Source: an archaeon
GTDB lineage: Archaea; Asgardarchaeota; Hermodarchaeia; Hermodarchaeales; Hermodarchaeaceae
Assembly (NCBI GenBank): GCA_016550425.1
Contig: JABXGS010000134.1
Location: forward strand, 1-20,313
DNA length: 20,313 nt
Direction of reading: 5' to 3'
Program-made: the position numbers and the translations under genes
Part shown: positions 1-6,960 of the stretch, in pieces
How positions within the stretch are numbered: position 1 is the stretch's first letter
Layout: every line of letters starts with the position of its first letter
The notes under the pieces: generated by a model
What the model saw: the letters and a program-made list of their open reading frames with translations, nothing else
The model's database searches: none
Told to the model about the DNA's origin: nothing

Positions 1-267
1 AATGACTTCATCTTCGTGAATGGCATAACGAATCCGACGATAATAGAGGGGAATGAGAATGAGTCCAGGAATCGTCCAAATGAAACATATTACAAATCCC
101 CAGAACAGTACTGAAGACCACAACCAAAGAAAGCCAGGAAAAACCGAAAACAGTAGTAAATACATCAAGGCCGTTGGAAGAACAAGAATCAGGAAAAGGA
201 ACAAGGGAATGAAAAACAGTTGCATGAAGTATTTTGTCTGAAGCCGGGGATCCGGTTGAAATTCCAT
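1..267 (-). CDS. PH-domain (bPH2/YdbS-like) membrane protein, 5' part only
   Basis: An open frame of 89 codons runs from an ATG (reverse complement of 265-267) off the left edge, so only the N-terminal part is visible. It begins MEFQPDPRLQTKYF. Two strongly hydrophobic segments follow (about residues 16-42 and 46-74), then IPLYYRRIRYAIHEDEVI at 71-89. A short polar start, a helical hairpin and then a basic segment leading into an YxIxEDEV-type strand is the usual beginning of the bacterial/archaeal PH domain family (bPH2, YdbS/YdbT-like, formerly DUF304). The soluble PH domain would lie outside the window. Family role is poorly defined (membrane-associated). No clear ribosome binding site precedes the ATG. 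It is divergent from the acyl-CoA ligase. The overlapping frames in the same stretch look like shadows. Family assignment is by pattern only. Confidence 0.72.
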   Translation of the reverse strand, partial: MEFQPDPRLQTKYFMQLFFIPLFLFLILVLPTALMYLLLFSVFPGFLWLWSSVLFWGFVICFIWTIPGLILIPLYYRRIRYAIHEDEVI

Positions 268-405
268 GTTTACACCCAATGAGGGCTACGAGATTCTTCA
301 ATAAAAACTCTAGTAGATGAACCGTGTCGAAGATGAAGAAATGGTAAGCCTTTTCCTTCAATAAGAACATTATACAGTTGTTCTTAACAGGGAGGATAAC
401 AGAAA

Positions 406-2088
406 ATGGAAAAACCCTGGCTAAAATTCTATGAACCCGGTGTTCCTGAAACCCTTGATATTCCCGAAATCCCTCTCTATCAACTTCTCGAAGATTCTGC
501 AAAGGATTTTCCGGATAATACTCTTGGTATTTTTCTTGGACAAGAAAAGACTTACAAACAGGTCCAAGAAGAAGTCGACCGCTTGGCTAATGCTTTGAAT
601 AAGATGGGCCTCAAACAGGGCGATGTAGTAGCCCTTATGTTAGGAAACATGCCCCAATTTTTGACTGCATTCTTTGGTGCTCTCAAAGCCGGAGCGATTC
701 TAACCCTTATCAACCCACTTTACCAAGCCCCTGAAATTAAATTCCAACTCAACGATTCAGGAGCCAAAGCCTTAATCATCATTGATATTATGCACGACAA
801 TTATGTAAAGATTCGTGATGATACCAAAGTTGAGCACACTATAGTAACCACCATGGCTGATGCATTTCCAGGCATGCAAGTGAGCTTTACACCTCCTGAA
901 GGTGTGAAAGGATACCATATGTGGGGTGAAATCTTAGAAAGTGCTGAACCCAAAGCACCGAAGGTTTCCATAAAACCAAAAGAGACCCCTGCCGTCTTGC
1001 TCTATACTGGTGGAACCACAGGCGTTCCAAAGGGAGCGATCCTGACACACTATAATCTTGTTGCGAATGCCTACCAATGTAAGAGCTGGATTCCCTTTGC
1101 TGAACGTGGTGCAGGCGACACAACTCTTGCCGTGCTGCCTTTCTTCCATTCTTTCGGATTAACTGTCTGTATGCTGAACACTGTAATCCTCGCAGACCGC
1201 CTCGTGTTACACCCACGCCCTGACCTCGATCAAGTCCTCCGTGATATCCCACGATATAATGTCAGCTTCTTCCCAGGAGTTCCAACCCTGTACGCATCAC
1301 TTCTTCAACGTGACGACCTTGATCAATACGACCTCAAATCCATGACTGCCTGTCTTTCAGGAGCAGCTCCTCTCCCAATGGCAGTGGCAAAAGCCTTCGA
1401 AAAAATTGCTGGAGCCAACCTCGTGGAAGGCTATGGCCTGACGGAAGCCAGCCCAGTGACTCATGCGAATCCCATCCAACAGAACCCTCCCTTCGACAAG
1501 AAACGAGAAGGATCCGTAGGTGTTCCAATGTCCAGTACTCTCGCAAAAATCATTGACCTAGATACAGGTGAGGACCTCCCCCCAGGACAAGAAGGTGAAC
1601 TTGTTATCAAAGGACCCCAAATTATGAAAGGTTACTGGAACAAACCCGAAGAAACAGCCAAACAACTAAGTGAAGATGGATGGCTCCGTACAGGTGACAT
1701 TGCCAAAATGGACGAAGACGGATATTTCTATATCGTCGACCGAGCCAAACAAATGATTGACCGTGCAGGCTTCAAAGTCTGGCCACGTGACGTCGAAGAA
1801 GTCCTCTTCGAACATCCCAAAATCGCTGAAGCTGCAGTCTTTGGCATCCCAGATGAACAACGCGGCGAAACCGTCATGGCAGTCGTCGTCCTCAAAGAAG
1901 GTGAAGAAGCCACTTCAGACGAAATAATCGAATACACCAAGGATAAACTTGCATATTACAAACGCCCCCAATTCGTCGAATTCCGCGATGAACTTCCAAA
2001 ATCAATGGTGGGCAAAGTTCTCCGGCGCGTACTCCAAGAAGAGCATCTAGAAAAGATAGGCAAAAAGTCTATTGTGGATAGGAAATAA
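406..2088 (+). CDS. Long-chain fatty acid--CoA ligase (AMP-forming), FadD-like
   Basis: This is a 560-residue member of the ANL adenylating superfamily, which activates a carboxylic acid with ATP to an acyl-adenylate and then to the CoA thioester, releasing AMP and PPi. Visible motifs in order: the P-loop YTGGTTGVPKG (about 200-210), GYGLTE (342-347), LRTGD (427-431) with the hinge region DGYFYIVDRAKQMI after it, and GKVLRR (536-541) carrying the C-terminal catalytic lysine. Length is typical for long-chain acyl-CoA synthetases, and no signal peptide is seen, so it is probably cytosolic or membrane-peripheral. The ATG is preceded by GGAGG (391-395) with a 10-base spacer. It stands alone, but the acyl-CoA dehydrogenase at 8035-9306 would fit the same pathway. 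Acyl chain length cannot be read from sequence; a medium-chain or aromatic substrate is possible. Confidence 0.93.
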   Translation: MEKPWLKFYEPGVPETLDIPEIPLYQLLEDSAKDFPDNTLGIFLGQEKTYKQVQEEVDRLANALNKMGLKQGDVVALMLGNMPQFLTAFFGALKAGAILTLINPLYQAPEIKFQLNDSGAKALIIIDIMHDNYVKIRDDTKVEHTIVTTMADAFPGMQVSFTPPEGVKGYHMWGEILESAEPKAPKVSIKPKETPAVLLYTGGTTGVPKGAILTHYNLVANAYQCKSWIPFAERGAGDTTLAVLPFFHSFGLTVCMLNTVILADRLVLHPRPDLDQVLRDIPRYNVSFFPGVPTLYASLLQRDDLDQYDLKSMTACLSGAAPLPMAVAKAFEKIAGANLVEGYGLTEASPVTHANPIQQNPPFDKKREGSVGVPMSSTLAKIIDLDTGEDLPPGQEGELVIKGPQIMKGYWNKPEETAKQLSEDGWLRTGDIAKMDEDGYFYIVDRAKQMIDRAGFKVWPRDVEEVLFEHPKIAEAAVFGIPDEQRGETVMAVVVLKEGEEATSDEIIEYTKDKLAYYKRPQFVEFRDELPKSMVGKVLRRVLQEEHLEKIGKKSIVDRK

Positions 2089-2237
2089 GCCAATCTAAGT
2101 TAAATCACACAAAGCATCCGACACTACCATTCAGCCTAGTCTGGAATTCAAGACATATCTAATTACAGGTAGATTCACTCGGTTCCAAATTGTACTACTC
2201 CACACTAAGGCTTCCTTAAGAAGAGCCCCAGAGCTCA

Positions 2238-2302
2238 ACCAGCTAGTATACAAAATTATTAGGTTCGATAAGCATAGTATGAAATCATCCAACTCCAGGT
2301 GA
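2238..2302 (+). promoter_or_regulatory. Putative promoter and RBS for the OsmC gene
   Basis: The gap 2089-2307 holds no credible gene. An AT-rich TATA-like element (TATACAAAATTATT, about 2247-2260) lies roughly 50-60 bases before the ATG at 2308. AGGTGA (2297-2302) is a good Shine-Dalgarno sequence 5 bases before that ATG. An eight-codon frame (ATG at 2279, stop overlapping the RBS) is probably chance. Confidence 0.35.
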
Positions 2303-2307
2303 AATCT

Positions 2308-2754
2308 ATGTCAGATACAGATGATTCACGCAAGTATTTTGTAATCGTTGAACGAGTGGAAAATTACGAGTTTCGTGTCCGTTTTGATAATCTCGAATTC
2401 GATAATTGGACGTTAGACGAACCCGCTCCATTGGGCAATGATAAGGGACCCAACGCGACACGAACTCTGGCTGCAGCTATTGGGAATTGTCTGTCTGCAA
2501 GCTTGATGTTCTGCTTACAGCGCAGCAAGCTAGTAGTGGATTCCATTCGATCCGAGGTGACACCAACGGTAGCACGGAATGAAGAGGGGCGGTGGCGAAT
2601 TCAACATCTTAATGTCAAGGTATACATCAAGATGACAGAAGATGAACCTAAGCGGTTTCAACGGTGCGTTGAAATCTTTGAGAATTACTGCATAGTGACA
2701 TCATCCGTAAGACAGGGGATTCCAGTAGATGTTGAAATTTTACAAGAGACCTGA
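2308..2754 (+). CDS. OsmC/Ohr family protein
   Basis: A 148-residue protein of the OsmC/Ohr fold, small dimeric thiol peroxidases or related proteins that reduce organic hydroperoxides using two cysteines. The family pattern is clear: a beta-rich N-terminal half, a helix containing AIGNCLSASLMFCL with Cys61, and the late motif ENYCIVTSSVRQGIPVDVEI with Cys128, matching the two conserved cysteines and the final strand. A further Cys69 lies one to two helical turns after Cys61. The start is taken at ATG 2308 because AGGTGA sits 5 bases upstream; an in-frame GTG at 2299 would overlap that site. It has its own apparent promoter and is probably monocistronic. Many archaeal OsmC homologues have no proven peroxidase activity, so the substrate is open. 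Confidence 0.9.
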   Translation: MSDTDDSRKYFVIVERVENYEFRVRFDNLEFDNWTLDEPAPLGNDKGPNATRTLAAAIGNCLSASLMFCLQRSKLVVDSIRSEVTPTVARNEEGRWRIQHLNVKVYIKMTEDEPKRFQRCVEIFENYCIVTSSVRQGIPVDVEILQET

Positions 2755-2773
2755 CTTTTTAGTCGACTTTCTT

Positions 2774-2836
2774 AGATATTGAGCTAAACATTTATGAAAT
2801 ATCTGCAGATGAGGGAGTATCGGAAGGGTTATACTC
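2774..2836 (+). promoter_or_regulatory. Cluster of inverted repeats upstream of the coiled-coil gene
   Basis: Three dyads lie in 63 bases of the 130-base gap. AGATATT (2774-2780) pairs with AATATCT (2798-2804) across 17 bases. ATCTGCAGAT (2801-2810) is a perfect 10-base palindrome. GAGTAT (2815-2820) pairs with ATACTC (2831-2836) across 10 bases. The region could hold the terminator of the OsmC gene, an operator, or the promoter of the next gene. A TATA-like TTTATGAAATAT lies inside the first dyad. No function is proven. Confidence 0.3.
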
Positions 2837-2884
2837 TTAGCGTCCATTTTCTAAATAGGAAGAGTTCATGGAGATTGATACCTG

Positions 2885-3571
2885 ATGTCTAAGGATCCAA
2901 AAGCAGCTCCGGCAGCAACACCCGCAGCATCTGGTGGAATTGAAGCTGAATTGAAAAAAATCATTTCATACATCAGCCACCTCAACGAATCACAGAAAAA
3001 AATGGCTGCCCAAATTACGAATCTTGAAAAACGGATTGATGCCGTGGATAAGGCGATTGGTACTGTGATGACGGCAACAGGAAAAGCAGTTGCCGATGGA
3101 CTTGCCCCTATTGAGTTAAGGCTTGCAGAAGTAATTGACAAGACCATTCGATCAGCAATGACTAAACAGATTATCCCCCAAATAAAAGCAGCAGCTCCTA
3201 CACCAGTACCGAAACCTAGTCCAGCGCCTGCGTCGACCCCTGTTTCCACACCGACACCTGCACCCGTTCCTGAACCACGTCGTCCATCTGATGTACCAGA
3301 TTCGAAGGTCGCTACTGTGATTGAGGCGAACGAGAATATCATCAATGATTTGAAGAATCGACAACGCGTTCAACGAGAGTACCTAAAGCCACTCATAGAA
3401 CAGGCTCGAGATACTGCAATGAACAATTTGAGTAGTCGAGCGAAAGCCGCGAGTTTGTATAAGGAGCTTATTGCCCTCTTGAAATCTAGCCCCTCAGATT
3501 TACCACCTGACACAGTGGCAACGGTTGTGGCGAAGCTAGAAGAACTGAATATGCATATCAGTTCCTCCTAA
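2885..3571 (+). CDS. Coiled-coil protein with a Pro/Ala-rich linker, function unknown
   Basis: I do not recognise a family. The 228-residue protein has a low-complexity Ala/Pro N-terminus (1-18), a helical and probably coiled-coil segment (about 19-60, with IEAELKKIISYISHL and ITNLEKRIDAVDKAIG), a second helix (about 75-100), a Pro/Ala/Thr/Ser-rich flexible linker (about 102-139) and a charged helical C-terminal part (about 140-225). No membrane segment, signal peptide or cysteine is seen. The ATG overlaps the stop of a five-codon frame (ATG 2868, TGA 2883-2885), giving a TGATG junction. TGGAG (2869-2873) lies 11 bases upstream as a possible RBS. The layout suggests a cytosolic scaffold or oligomerising protein tethering two helical modules. 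The reverse-strand frame over 2866-3345 is a compositional shadow of the linker. Confidence 0.8.
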   Translation: MSKDPKAAPAATPAASGGIEAELKKIISYISHLNESQKKMAAQITNLEKRIDAVDKAIGTVMTATGKAVADGLAPIELRLAEVIDKTIRSAMTKQIIPQIKAAAPTPVPKPSPAPASTPVSTPTPAPVPEPRRPSDVPDSKVATVIEANENIINDLKNRQRVQREYLKPLIEQARDTAMNNLSSRAKAASLYKELIALLKSSPSDLPPDTVATVVAKLEELNMHISSS

Positions 3572-3633
3572 CTTACAGGATTAAGGTCTTCGTTCACTTG
3601 TTGTCTTGGAAATCACTTCGTTGGGAGCGAAGC

Positions 3634-3680
3634 TACCATTTAATATCAGTTACATGGTATCGGTAGATAATACTAAGGTG
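3634..3680 (+). promoter_or_regulatory. Promoter of the nitroreductase cluster with dyad around the TATA box
   Basis: TTTAATAT (3639-3646) is a good archaeal TATA element. Transcription would begin near 3669, about 20 bases before the ATG at 3689. A 6-base inverted repeat, TACCAT (3634-3639) and ATGGTA (3654-3659), brackets it with 14 bases between. AAGGTG (3675-3680) is the RBS with an 8-base spacer. Just upstream, a small hairpin (CTTCGT 3616-3621 with GCGAAG 3627-3632) may belong to the 3' end of the preceding gene. Confidence 0.5.
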
Positions 3681-3688
3681 AGTTGTTC

Positions 3689-4480
3689 ATGACGGAAGCA
3701 AAAGGAAGCCTAACCAATGGCAGTAAGGTTGAATCAACCGCCCTCAGCCAATCCACAAACCAGCTGATTGAGTTAATTCGCATGCGACGGAGTATTCGTC
3801 ATATGACCGGGGAGCGAATTCCTGATGAACATCTTGAATTGATTTTAGACGCTGCGCGTTATGCTCCGTCTCCAGAGAATATGCAGATGTGGCGTTATGT
3901 GATTATCCGTGATGATTCGGAAATGAAACGTCTAATCGCAGATATTAGTCAAGAAGCAGCACGGTATGTGTTTGGTAATTTTCCCTATGAGGCAACTCAG
4001 GGACGATTATGGTATATGCCAGATGCGAGTCGACCAGGAACTTATGAGAAAATGCGAGATGGATCTCTATTTCGGTATCCCGAAAAAGCTGATGCAGTGA
4101 TTGTTTGTTGTGCTTCAGAAACATGGCATGACAGCACCGCCATGTATTCCAACGAGCTATGTGGAAGCGTCGTCGTTGGAATGGGGGTTTTAAGCATGTG
4201 GCTAGTCGCGCATTCAATGGGTTATGCCTGTGCATATCAAGCTGTGGCTTTTGCTGATAAACGACACGTGGAATATATTTGTGATAAACTCGGAATCCCG
4301 AGAACTTGGACTCCCCTCGCAGCTTTCTGCATCGGTGTCCCGGAGAAAAAACGCATGCTTGGACCCTCACGATGGCCTCTAGAAGGCAGTTTCTATTCAG
4401 AAAGATGGGGAGTACCATATCAACGCTTGGCGTTTAGAGACCAAAAACCAAAGCAACCTAAAAATGACGAACGGGGTTAG
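3689..4480 (+). CDS. Nitroreductase family (FMN-dependent) oxidoreductase
   Basis: A 263-residue member of the nitroreductase/FMN oxidoreductase fold, usually homodimers that bind FMN and reduce nitro, quinone, enone or other acceptors with NAD(P)H. The FMN-phosphate-binding RRSIR (about 33-37) and the APSPENMQMWRYVII segment (59-73) are the usual N-terminal hallmarks. LGIPRTWTPLAAFCIGVPEKK near the C-terminus is the usual strand leading to the second FMN contact. The middle region, including WYMPDASRPGTYEKMRDG, is long for minimal nitroreductases and may shape the substrate pocket. ATG 3689 is chosen because AAGGTG lies 8 bases upstream; an in-frame TTG at 3683 is possible. First gene of a compact five-gene cluster (next start about 16 bases after the stop). 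The physiological substrate is unknown. Confidence 0.9.
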   Translation: MTEAKGSLTNGSKVESTALSQSTNQLIELIRMRRSIRHMTGERIPDEHLELILDAARYAPSPENMQMWRYVIIRDDSEMKRLIADISQEAARYVFGNFPYEATQGRLWYMPDASRPGTYEKMRDGSLFRYPEKADAVIVCCASETWHDSTAMYSNELCGSVVVGMGVLSMWLVAHSMGYACAYQAVAFADKRHVEYICDKLGIPRTWTPLAAFCIGVPEKKRMLGPSRWPLEGSFYSERWGVPYQRLAFRDQKPKQPKNDERG

Positions 4481-4496
4481 TGTGGTGAGTGAAAGA

Positions 4497-4760
4497 ATGC
4501 AACTAGAATTAGACTCTGATGTACAGATGGCGCTTGAAGCCAAAGCCAAGGAAGCGAATATCAGCCCTGAAGCAGCCGCGACCTTGATCCTCTCAGAGTA
4601 TGTGCGTATATTTGGAAGTGCTATATATGCGGGCACTTGGCGATCTGGAAATAAAGAGGGGCAGAAAGGAATGCGGTACGTGGTGGATTGGCCGTTTCAA
4701 CCAGGTCTAGTGAAAATACCCGGTGATCAATCCATCGATAAAGGAAGAGGAGGAAGATAG
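4497..4760 (+). CDS. Small ribbon-helix-helix-like protein (first of two)
   Basis: An 87-residue protein, function inferred from pattern only. The start RMQLELD fits a short beta-strand, followed by a helix SDVQMALEAKAKEAN, a turn at NISP and a second helix EAAATLILSEYVRIFG, the order seen in ribbon-helix-helix (CopG/Arc/MetJ-type) DNA-binding proteins, usually dimeric repressors or antitoxins. The C-terminal 45 residues are polar with Trp/Gly/Pro and unassigned. ATG 4497 is preferred because GGTGAG (4484-4489) sits 7 bases upstream and it starts right at the strand. In-frame ATG 4464 would overlap the nitroreductase end, and GTG 4482 or 4485 are further options. It ends one base before the next proposed start, implying translational coupling. 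No toxin gene is evident beside it. Confidence 0.62.
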   Translation: MQLELDSDVQMALEAKAKEANISPEAAATLILSEYVRIFGSAIYAGTWRSGNKEGQKGMRYVVDWPFQPGLVKIPGDQSIDKGRGGR

Positions 4761-4761
4761 T

Positions 4762-5028
4762 TTGCCACGATATAAGAAAGCACCAGATGGACAATGGCCT
4801 GGATACCCGAATTTACAGCTGAGTGATATTGAGACATTAACGATTCGGCAGAACAAGCATGTCGCCGAGACCTTAGTAAATAACCGAAAAGGCCGTGTTG
4901 TTGTCTTAATGGACCAAGAGTTGTACAAAGAATTTCTTGAGAAGGTACGTGAAAAAAAGGGAGACATCCGAGCACGTCATGTAAATGATGCTGTCGTTGA
5001 AGCGGTACAGGCGTGGATGAAGCGATAA
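4762..5028 (+). CDS. Small ribbon-helix-helix-like protein (second of two)
   Basis: An 88-residue protein translated from TTG 4762. GAGGAGGA (about 4747-4754) is a strong RBS placed inside the end of the previous gene, and the previous stop (4758-4760) is one base away. A longer in-frame ATG at 4723 would bury the RBS inside the coding region and overlap the upstream gene by 38 bases. The N-terminal half (PRYKKAPDGQWPGYPNLQLS and on) is unrecognised. The C-terminal half has a strand GRVVVLMD, a helix QELYKEFLEKVREKKG and a helix ARHVNDAVVEAVQAWMKR, a ribbon-helix-helix-like order with the fold at the C-terminus rather than the N-terminus. It may act as a DNA-binding partner of the first RHH-like protein. 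No database match was checked. Confidence 0.62.
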   Translation: MPRYKKAPDGQWPGYPNLQLSDIETLTIRQNKHVAETLVNNRKGRVVVLMDQELYKEFLEKVREKKGDIRARHVNDAVVEAVQAWMKR

Positions 5029-5043
5029 TTAGTGGTGATTCAC

Positions 5044-5409
5044 TTGACAAATCAATTGTCTCAGATTTTTGAGGAGCTTATTGCAAAGGTAAATGAGACA
5101 CCAGACTTTCGCGAATTTGTTCGTTCTTGGGTAGGTCCCTATCAAGGGAAGGTCCTTCAACTTGAAACGGATGAACAAACTTTTCATATTCTCCTTCATC
5201 GTCGGGGAACTATGGAAATGCGAGAAGGGCAATATCCATCTCCGGATGTTATTTACAAAGCCTCGACAAAGACGCTCCTCAGCCTTTTTACAGGACAAGC
5301 CACATTTCGCGATCTGATGAAAAAATGGGACCTCGTCATCATTGGTGCAGGCCACGAATCTGTTCCTTTGGGTCAACTAATGTTACGCGTATTACAACAG
5401 ACTGGGTGA
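5044..5409 (+). CDS. SCP2 sterol-binding-domain-like protein
   Basis: A 121-residue protein resembling the SCP2 (sterol carrier protein 2) lipid-binding fold: an N-terminal helix, a central beta section KVLQLETDEQTFHILLH and GTMEMREGQYPSPDVIYKAS, then TKTLLSLFTGQATFRDLMKKWDLVIIGAGHESV, matching the usual order of strand, 'threshold' helix with a (L/F)xG segment, strand, and final helix LGQLMLRVLQQ. Such domains bind acyl chains, sterols or other hydrophobic ligands. TTG 5044 is favoured because GGTGA (5034-5038) sits 5 bases upstream; in-frame GTG 5032 or 5035 would also work but lack an RBS. It is 15 bases after the RHH-like gene and 4 bases before the TPR gene. The assignment is by pattern; lipid binding is not shown. 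Confidence 0.7.
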   Translation: MTNQLSQIFEELIAKVNETPDFREFVRSWVGPYQGKVLQLETDEQTFHILLHRRGTMEMREGQYPSPDVIYKASTKTLLSLFTGQATFRDLMKKWDLVIIGAGHESVPLGQLMLRVLQQTG

Positions 5410-5413
5410 GTAA

Positions 5414-6409
5414 GTGGTAAAGAAGAAACAACAGACATCAGAGCTTAAAGCGGAGGACTGGTTCCATCTAGGAATATCGTTGGCAGAAAAAGGAAAACTG
5501 GAGGAAGCGTTAGAGGCTTTTTCAACTACCAGTGAACTCCGTCCTCAAGACCCAGCTGTATGGTTCAATAAGGGATTGGTTCTCGATGAGCTAGGTCGAA
5601 TTAATGAAGCCCTAGATTGCTATCAACGTGCCACGGAACTGGATTCCAATAATACAGAAGCGTGGAATAACCTTGGAACAGCATATCAAGAATTAGACCG
5701 CACAGAAGATGCGTTACAGAGCTTCATTCGCGCTACTCAGACTCGACCCACAAGTCGCCTTGATTATGCCAATGCTTGGTATAACCGGGGCGTCATTCTC
5801 ACAGAACTTGAACGCGTGGATGAGGCTTTGGAGTGCTTTATTGAGACCGTTAACCTGAACCCTGGTGACGCACGGGCATGGCATTATCGAGGAGTCCTTC
5901 ATGAACGATTAACTCAATTCGACGAGGCACTCACTTGTTTCAAGAAAGCCACCAAACTCGCTCCGGAACATCTAGATGCTTGGTTGGATATGGGTGAACT
6001 TCTCGGAAAATTAGGTCGCATTGACGAAGCGCTTCCCGTATTTCAAAAAGTAATTGCTTTAGCCCCAGATAATGCTCGCGCTTGGTATGATAAGGGAGTC
6101 GCATTAGGCATACTCGAGAAATATGTTGAAGCAGTTGAAGCATATCAGCAGGCAGCTCGCCTCAACCCCGATGATGAGATGACTCTGTACAATCTTGCTA
6201 ATACATTGGCACAGAATCTTGCTCAATATCGTGAAGCTCTTGATATTGTAAACAGGCTTCTTAACACAAATCCACGTCATGTGAATGGTGTGTACCTTCG
6301 AGGGCGGATTTTAGTTGAGTTGAAACGTCATGAGGAGGCTAAAGCCTGTTTCAAGCAGGTTCTCGAACTAGATCCGGACTACCCGCATTTGCAGCTCGAG
6401 AAGGAATGA
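5414..6409 (+). CDS. Tetratricopeptide repeat (TPR) protein, nine repeats
   Basis: A 331-residue protein made almost wholly of 34-residue TPR units, a helical solenoid that binds partner proteins. Nine units are visible from about residue 14 to 328, each with the W/Y-x2-(L/R)G-x3-(E/L)-x6-EAL pattern and a P near the end, for example AVWFNKGLVLDELGRINEAL and NAWYNRGVILTELERVDEAL. The third unit is slightly extended before NAWY. There is no signal peptide, membrane segment or catalytic domain. The start is GTG 5414, four bases after the SCP2-like stop. GGTGA (5405-5409) overlaps that stop and serves as RBS. It is the last gene of the cluster, so it probably scaffolds other products of the cluster or their partners. 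The specific partner cannot be read from sequence. Confidence 0.9.
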   Translation: MVKKKQQTSELKAEDWFHLGISLAEKGKLEEALEAFSTTSELRPQDPAVWFNKGLVLDELGRINEALDCYQRATELDSNNTEAWNNLGTAYQELDRTEDALQSFIRATQTRPTSRLDYANAWYNRGVILTELERVDEALECFIETVNLNPGDARAWHYRGVLHERLTQFDEALTCFKKATKLAPEHLDAWLDMGELLGKLGRIDEALPVFQKVIALAPDNARAWYDKGVALGILEKYVEAVEAYQQAARLNPDDEMTLYNLANTLAQNLAQYREALDIVNRLLNTNPRHVNGVYLRGRILVELKRHEEAKACFKQVLELDPDYPHLQLEKE

Positions 6410-6560
6410 GTCGTAGTAAGCCATTTTGCCAAATGACAGAATAATATCCTCGTCCCTCTGCCTAGCAAGAAGTAAGGTTTGACAGAATATGAACCTTGGA
6501 TAGACCAATAACTGGTCACAATTAGCTTTAGTCGATTTTCTAGGCTTTATTGCGACAATC

Positions 6561-6683
6561 GTGAATTTCATTCTCAAATTCTATGAAGCTGTCACAGTCG
6601 GAATTATACTCGGAGCAGTCTTCTTGATTAATGGAATAGCAATGTTCATCCTCAACAAAGTGTACAAAACCCCTCTAATCTAA
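6561..6683 (+). pseudogene. Possible remnant or very small hydrophobic protein
   Basis: From GTG 6561 a 40-residue frame ends at TAA 6681-6683 and contains a hydrophobic segment TVGIILGAVFLINGIAMFIL. The open frame extends upstream, without a recognised start, to a TAG near 6499, and its residues (ALVDFLGFIATIVNFILKFY) also look membrane-like. No RBS precedes the GTG. It may be the decayed 3' end of a membrane protein gene or a small single-helix protein. Weakly supported. Confidence 0.25.
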
Positions 6684-6890
6684 ACCAAACTTCTCTTGAC
6701 GAGTTACAAAACCGTTTGACTCCGTAATTTTAAATGCTTGAATTCCTGCAGACTAGTACGAGGGAGATTCTAACCTGGCGCAGGAAACACAACATAGAAG
6801 TCCACGTTTTATCGACGTTTATTTACAACCTCTATACATAGTGCCAGTATACAATATGCCCTCAACCTCAAAGTGAATCACCATGTATTG

Positions 6891-6929
6891 GTCAACCGGT
6901 TTATTTCAAATAAGTCAACCAGTTCATTT
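6891..6929 (+). repeat. Imperfect 16-base direct repeat before the SPFH gene
   Basis: GTCAACCGGTTTATTT (6891-6906) recurs as GTCAACCAGTTCATTT (6914-6929), 14 of 16 bases identical and 23 bases apart start to start, about two helical turns. The first copy contains the palindrome AACCGGTT. An AT-rich stretch between them could be the TATA element, which makes an operator or paired factor-binding site plausible. Confidence 0.4.
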
Positions 6930-6960
6930 GATTACTCTGAGGTCAAAATTGGTGAACTAA

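Larger units (their letters stand above)
6410..6960. other. Long spacer between TPR and SPFH genes
   Basis: This 551-base gap contains no convincing gene. A short hairpin (GACCA 6503-6507 with TGGTC 6513-6517) lies about 95 bases after the TPR stop. A hydrophobic reading frame runs to 6683 (separate entry). An AT-rich promoter region follows, with a 16-base direct repeat just before the SPFH gene (separate entry). No tRNA-like cloverleaf was seen. Confidence 0.6.

Noticed and set aside
8..502. 164-residue frame on the minus strand
   Set aside because: It overlaps both the PH-domain gene start, in another frame, and the N-terminus of the acyl-CoA ligase. It has no family pattern or RBS.
2089..2307. 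tRNA or small RNA gene in the gap
   Set aside because: No cloverleaf-compatible arms or T-loop context were found; the GGTTC-like bits lack pairing partners.
2866..3345. 159-residue Gly/Ala-rich minus-strand frame
   Set aside because: It is the complement of the Pro/Ala linker of the coiled-coil gene and has repetitive composition.
4497..5028. Toxin-antitoxin pair
   Set aside because: Both proteins look like DNA-binding antitoxin-type folds, and no PIN, RelE, HEPN or other toxin is adjacent.
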